DNA of 64,000 nucleotides from Camarhynchus parvulus (Eukaryota; Chordata; Aves; Passeriformes; Thraupidae): positions 1,242,001 to 1,306,000 of the forward strand of contig NC_044596.1 in the NCBI RefSeq assembly GCF_901933205.1, written 5' to 3'. Positions 58,891 through 64,000 of this stretch are shown piece by piece (the stretch's first letter is position 1; every line of letters begins with the position of its first letter). The notes below the pieces were generated by a model, which had not been told where the DNA came from, did not search any database, and saw only the letters and a list, made by a program, of their open reading frames with translations. A program made the position numbers and the translations under genes.

Positions 58891-61593
58891 CTCTTCCTGA
58901 CCATCCTTTGCTTCCATGCTGTTAACTCCTGTGCCATGGAGTTCATGTAAGAGACCCAAGACATAAAAATCTTCCTGTGTGTGACCCTTTCTCTGTCCAT
59001 GGTCACTTGGCACTCTTCCAAGTGCTTGGTTCCCTCTGTCCCTCTCACTCAAACTCTCCAGAAATTCCCCTGCTTGGCAGACAGGCACCCATTGAATGTA
59101 TCTGCAGAATTCAGATCCCACAGGAAATGCAGTGAAATGGTTCTTTCCTTTCCATTTAAAATGGAACAATAACATTTGAAGTGATGCTGCCAGTGTGACA
59201 TCCTCTGAGACAGCTCCTAATTCACTCCTTCTGTGGAGAAGGCTTGGGTGAATAACCCCACCAAGGAGGACAGAAAGGCACTGCCTTTGCCCTAAGCACA
59301 GGGAAGAGGAGCTATTCTTGCATGGCTGAAATTCTGGTCCACATGGGCTCAGCTCTAGGCCTGCTCAGGGCTCTTTTTAGGACAGATTTGATTCAGTGCT
59401 ATGTCCTGCTCTGCTGAAGTTTACACTGTGACAGGGGGTTAGGAGAAAGAGAAAGCTCTGGATTTTAAGTAGCTGATAGAAGGAGGAGAGAAGGGGCAGG
59501 TAGAAGGGGAGGGTGACAGCTGGATGTGGCTGGCTTGCTTCAGAAAGCTCGTGGTGCATTTTAGATCCTGCCCCCCCGCCTCCCCTTCCACCACTCCCGT
59601 GATTTCTGGGAACATTCCTCCAGGCTTTGATCTGCATTCCCAATACACTCCAAGTTGGAACAAACTCATGGTTTACCACTGTATGGTTGCTGCTGTTCAG
59701 TTACCACAGGCTCAACCCTCCTGTATCTTGGGCTTCTTGGTCATGCTACAACTTCCATGGCACGCCCGAAGGCTGTGCTGGGCAAGATGGCTCATGTCAG
59801 GTGCTCAGGCAGCTCAGGGATGCTCTTATCACTCACATTAGGAGGCAGGAACGTTGCCCATTGGCAGGACAGGACAAACATGTGTGTCCATATCCCAGTG
59901 AAATTCTCCCCTTGCCAAACTTTTATTGAGCGTGTCGGCCGCCCCTTTGATCTCCTGCGCGGGGAGGTTTCTCAAGCGCTCACCCTCCCCAGGCAGTGTG
60001 CCCAGACACTCCATGCTCCTGCCTAAACTGTGTCATCATGCCAAGCCTGGGCCTTCCCCTGGGCACACAGGGGACCACAGGCCCCATGTCACGCCTGAGT
60101 TTGTTCTTGTGCTGGTGCAAAGCAGGAATGAAGCCAATTAAGTCAGCAAGTGAAAACATGGTGCATTTGAGGAAAGGGCCAGGCCTGGACTCTTCCTTCT
60201 CACACAGGAATCTGCAGCTGGTCCTAGTCTGGTATCTCCTGAAGATGCCTCTAATGTGGTCTGTGCTGTCTCACTCCATCCCTGAGGAGAAGACTGTGCC
60301 TGTTTGCAGCCCTGCTCGCTGTACCCCCTCAATGCCTGTTCCAACTCGATAGATTGATCGCATTTGTTCTTTTGTTTATGGTCCTCAAGCCAGTTTCAAC
60401 CCACATGAATGCTCATATGCAAGCCAGTTTGCATTCATTTGCCAAGTAACATTAGTAAGACACAGCTCCTTAATGAACAGGACACTGAACATCTTCACTC
60501 CATCTCTTTATATTATAAACTGCAAAGGTTTTCTGTTTGTTCCCTCCAAATCTTCAGAGCAGTTTTCATTTTTGACTCTACTTTTGGTGCCCCACTTGGG
60601 GTACCCCAGAACATGGTTAGTCATATGGAAAGCAGTTTTCAGGGAAACTAGGGCCAGCTATCCCAGCTAGCAAGGATTTTTCAATTGCTGAGCACTCTCC
60701 CTGGTCTAAACGGAGTAGAAATAGAATGGAAATCTCTAAATTTTCAAAACATTTTGAATTTTGTTTGGGCAGCTGCAATATCTTGCCCTCATTGGTCAAT
60801 GTTCATGATAGACAACCCCTTAGAAGCCCTTCTCTGCTGTCCTCACCTGCACCTTGGCCAGTGCTAAGGATAGCCCTCACCCCATGCACAGGGATGAGCT
60901 TTGGAAGGCTTCATCACAGGAATTATCCTTTAACTCTCGCTGTGCTTTTGCTCACCCACTGAACTGATGAGCAGCATCATCCTCTGCCAAGGACTGGTGC
61001 CAGCCAGGGGGACAGAAAGTCCTGGATGAACCAGAGCTGGTCTCCTTTTTGCCAACGAGTTGTGCCCTGGTGCCTTCTCTGCACAGGAGCTGTGCAGAAT
61101 CCTGGGGGAACCACAGAGGCCAAGAATTCAGAGCTGCAGCTCTTTAGCTACGGCCACCTGGCAATGGAGAGCTGCGCCAGGCAAGGTGACTACCAAGGGA
61201 GCAGTGATTCTGCCTCCAAATCTCAGCATGGCAAAACAAATTCATGGCCCTACAAGCGTTTGTGTCTCCATGAGACCTGTCCAGCCTGATGTGTCATGGA
61301 AACCCCACCAAAGCTGCTGTCTCAGGAGTCCCCTACTTCAGACACTGCACTGCTCCAGAAGCAGCTTGTTCTGAACACCCCCCAGAGTGGATGTTCCAGA
61401 TGCCTGGAGGCTGATAGGGGGCTGGGGGTGCTCTAACAGCAGGCAAGGGCAGCCAAGAGCAGTGCTGGTGCCCCATAAGCTGTGATGGCTCCATTGGACC
61501 CACATGGGAAGGGGAGTGAGAGGGGGCATCTCTCACAGGTACAAGACAGGAGAGGAGGGCTGCTGCATTCACATTACAGCACGCATGCCTGCA

Positions 61594-62241
61594 TGTCCCA
61601 GGGTGATGTTATGATGCTTGTATCCCCATTCATGTGTTCTGTTTATGCTGGATATCATGTTTTGTGCCTTCAAGACTGGCTCTGAAAAGTCAAAGTTTTG
61701 TTTTGGTTTTGCTGTCAGCCCCACAGCTGGTGGGACACAGAGACAGGGCAGTACATGGTGCTGCTTTTGCTTTTTGCTTTGCTTCTCGCTTTGCTCTTGC
61801 TTCTGCTTTGCTCCTGCTTTTTTCTTCTGCTCATTAGTTAGTTTAGCTAAGCAGTCCAATTTTTTTTCCTGGAATATTTCTCCTTTCCCTTTTTTTTGGA
61901 CCTACTCGAACCTGCTCTGGACTGGGACCTGGGAACACTGAGAGTTTGCACCTTGTGGCTGCAGCAGCTGCCCCAGTGCCAGAGGGACTGAGAACAGAGC
62001 GACCACCCCCAAGAGAGACTTTCTGAATTTGTCATCCTTTTCAGAGCAGTGACAGAGTGGTGTCACCTGGTATTGTTCATTTTGTGTGCTGGGGGTGCTG
62101 TGCCTGTTAAATAAACAGGTTCTTTCCACTTCTCTCCGAGGAATCCTTCCTGACCCGGTTGTGGGGAGGGGCTGTGTGGGTTTGCTTTCTGGAGGGGCCC
62201 CCTTTGGAGGTTTTCTCCCAGATTTGCCCTAAACCAGGACA
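61594..62241 (+). mobile_element. Solo LTR with 5-bp target duplication
   Basis: The element starts TGTCCCAGGGTGATG and ends CTAAACCAGGACA. CTGCA flanks it on both sides (61589-61593 and 62242-62246). AATAAA lies near 62111, followed by a U5-like CTGACCCGGTTGTGG segment. A CTTTTGCTTTTTGCTTTGCTTC low-complexity run occupies 61760-61825. The ends and the 5-bp duplication indicate an ERVL-type solo LTR; the family is recalled, not searched. Confidence 0.92.
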
Positions 62242-62269
62242 CTGCATTTTATTTCATTTTGCTTTTGTG

Positions 62270-62580
62270 CCATTTCTTGGTCCCCGGGCAGGCAGAGCAG
62301 GCGGCAGAGGGTGCTGAGCGCGGAGCTGAGCCTGCGCTCCCCGTGCCGGTGAGTCCCTCTGCCCCCGGGGCCCGAGAACAGGCAGGTGAAAGAGCCAGTG
62401 GCTGGGAAGGGGTCTGATCTTGCCGCTGTGCCCCGAAGCAAGAGGTGAATGGCAATGAACACCTGCCTTTGGCTGCAGTTTCCCTCTTGGCACCGAGCGC
62501 TCGCGCTTGGATTCAAAGCGCGGTAACAAAGCCCTCGCCGGCGAACACATTTCAACATGTTATTATTCCCAGGCCGGCTT
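62270..62580. promoter_or_regulatory. CpG-rich unique segment, candidate regulatory element
   Basis: About 21 CpG dinucleotides fall in roughly 300 bp (for example GAGCGCGGAG, CGAGCGCTCGCGC and CTCGCCGGCGAAC), while the flanking intron is nearly CpG-free. It starts just right of the solo LTR at 61594-62241 and is followed by AT-rich unique sequence. It lies in LGR6 intron 2 and could be an intronic enhancer, an alternative promoter or a small CpG island of an unannotated transcript. No TATA box or coding exon is evident. CpG density is seen; function is inference. Confidence 0.35.
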
Positions 62581-64000
62581 TCAAGATCTCTTTCTATTCC
62601 TTCTGTACTGATTGCTCTTGTTTCTCTTGGCTCCCAGCTCTGGCTTTTCAGGCTTCATTAACTGGAATTTATTAGCAACTTTAAACAATCTTCCTGCTGC
62701 CAAAAAGAGAGAAAGAAAAGAAGAAGGGGGGAAAAAAAAAGGAAAGAAACAAAGAGGAGACATACTAAACTCTGGGCTGTTCCCTGCCTGTGTGAGGCCC
62801 AGCTCTGAACACCTCTATCTGTGCAGGTTTTCTTTGGAGGGAAAGGCTGGTGAGTGCCTGGGCTGGGACTGTGCCTGCCTGTGCAGCCTCTCCTGTCTCT
62901 GGAGGGAAGGCTGGGGGCCAGAGGGGTGCACATCACTGAGGCCCTCTCCCACTCCTCTTCAAAGGCAGCTGAGTCTGGAGGATCTGGTCTCTGGGCATCT
63001 CCTGAGTATGAGAACTAATTGCACTCACAACACCTTCCTGAGCAGCTCTCAGTAAATACAAATGGCCCACAGGGCACACCTGAGGGCCTGCTCTCATTGC
63101 CAGGCAATGAAGCTCTGGCAGTGAAAATAACTTTACCCAGACCACACAGGGAGTGAGCTGGAGCAGTCCCTGTGCCCTCATCTGTGCCCTAACCACAGCA
63201 TCCCCCCTGATGCCATCAGGACAGGTTTGGTGTGCAGAGCAGAGAGGAGCCAGTGCAGAAATGCCCTGTGGGACGCAGCCCGGCTGGGGGTCACGGGTGG
63301 CACCCTTGGGTGATGGCTCTGCTGTCCTCAGGACCCTCACGTGCCACCCTGCTCTGGTTTTTTCCTCACAGGCCTCCACCCAGTGTGGGTGTGTGCAGGG
63401 GACCAATGTGCTCAGGTGGGCCCACAGCCTGGATTTGCAGGGCTCCCCAGCACTGAAACCTGGCACGTGTGTCCTTGTTGTCCCTGGACACATGGGCTTC
63501 ATGCATCCATTTTTTCAGCTGTGTTCCCTGTTCCCATTATTCCTTTTCCTCAGCTGAATCCCAGCTCTATGCACAAGCTCAGCCATGAGCCCAGCTGATC
63601 TCTGACTTCTGGGAAACTTCACTTGCATGAGGAGCCTGGGGTGGTGCCAAAATAGAGGAACAGAAGGAGGAGAAGTGGTGAAGGGTGTGAAACACCAGCT
63701 CTCCTCCACGGGACCCTGGGCTACTGGGGCTAAATCTAATGAGAGAGAAGATGGAATCAGAGAATCATGGGCGAGAGCAGGAGGGGAGAACCATGGGGAG
63801 GAGCCAGAGGAACCTGGGCTTTCTCTGACTGTTGAAGATGACAAGGGTTATAGATCAAGGACAAGGGGGGTCAAGAGATCCTGGGATGTTTCTGAACATT
63901 AGATCATTTCATAGAATCTTGAAAAGGAGATTTGAAAATCTGGGTTGAAATTGGCAATTTTTTTGCTGAGGAACCTCTGATTTTTTCATAAGGTTCGAGC

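Larger units (their letters stand above)
55364..64000 (-). other. LGR6: LGR6 intron 2, partial (runs off the right edge)
   Basis: This lies upstream of the CTGCAG acceptor of the exon ending at 55363. No exon encoding the preceding LRR (DLSMNNL-type text in the family) was found on the minus strand, so exon 2 should lie beyond 64000. The stretch contains a minus-strand LTR-like element (about 56531-57033), a minus-strand CR1 (58465-58890), a solo LTR (61594-62241) and a CpG-rich unique segment (62270-62580). A small CpG cluster near 59925-59985, followed on the minus strand by AATAAA, may be an old LTR remnant. Confidence 0.8.

Noticed and set aside
59925..60010. CpG cluster with CCTTTGATC (TCF/LEF-like) and minus-strand AATAAAAG
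   Set aside because: One short motif is expected by chance, and the text looks like a decayed LTR U5/R region; boundaries could not be found, so it is not listed as a feature.
62330..62356. Consensus splice donor CCGGTGAGT on the plus strand
   Set aside because: No upstream coding frame or acceptor could be paired with it; kept only as a note in the CpG-segment finding.

Overview
The window is vertebrate DNA, almost certainly from a bird and probably a songbird. It carries many 3'-end fragments of CR1 LINEs with the ATTCTGTGATTCTG-type tail, several solo LTRs of the ERVL and ERVK type seen in passerines, and four coding exons that match the G-protein-coupled receptor gene LGR6. There is no bacterial, plasmid or phage signature. 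The species call is inference; the exon identities are read directly.

The only gene I can support is LGR6, on the minus strand. Four consecutive leucine-rich-repeat exons are present, running 5' to 3' down the coordinates: 55292-55363 (exon 3 by analogy with mammalian LGR5/LGR6), 42403-42474 (exon 4), 17422-17637 (exon 5) and 7723-7794 (exon 6). They measure 72, 72, 216 and 72 bp. All are flanked by AG/GT sites, all join in phase 2, and together they give one uninterrupted frame of 144 codons (six LRRs of the ectodomain). Exons 1-2 must lie beyond base 64000, and exon 7 onward (the remaining LRRs and the seven-helix domain) beyond base 1. About 99% of the window is therefore intron: more than 7.7 kb (intron 6, partial), 9.6 kb (intron 5), 24.8 kb (intron 4), 12.8 kb (intron 3) and more than 8.6 kb (intron 2, partial).

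The introns hold mobile elements and simple-sequence structure. Intron 6 part (1-7722): a solo LTR with a 6-bp target duplication, a 130-bp imperfect hairpin, a GAGATCCCCT minisatellite and an LTR-like element. Intron 5: CR1 pieces, a 10-bp TGGTCAGCCA minisatellite of about 0.94 kb and a small palindromic tandem array. Intron 4: several LTRs (one an inverted relative of the first), many CR1 pieces, a G-quadruplex-prone (GGGACA)n tract, a CCATCA repeat and an inverted duplication interrupted by an LTR. Intron 3 is the most rearranged: a solo LTR, a 797-bp perfect inverted repeat whose arms flank a 23-bp minisatellite, a 186-bp direct repeat around one arm, and two more tandem arrays. Intron 2 part: CR1, two LTRs and a CpG-rich unique stretch at 62.27-62.58 kb that could be regulatory.

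I found no evidence for a new multi-gene system. The long ORFs are by-products of tandem repeats or of GC-rich intron. The observations most worth checking are the structural ones: the perfect inverted repeat and its flanking direct repeats, the LTR insertion dated by its uninterrupted partner arm, the three-frame-open minisatellites, and the CpG-rich intronic segment.
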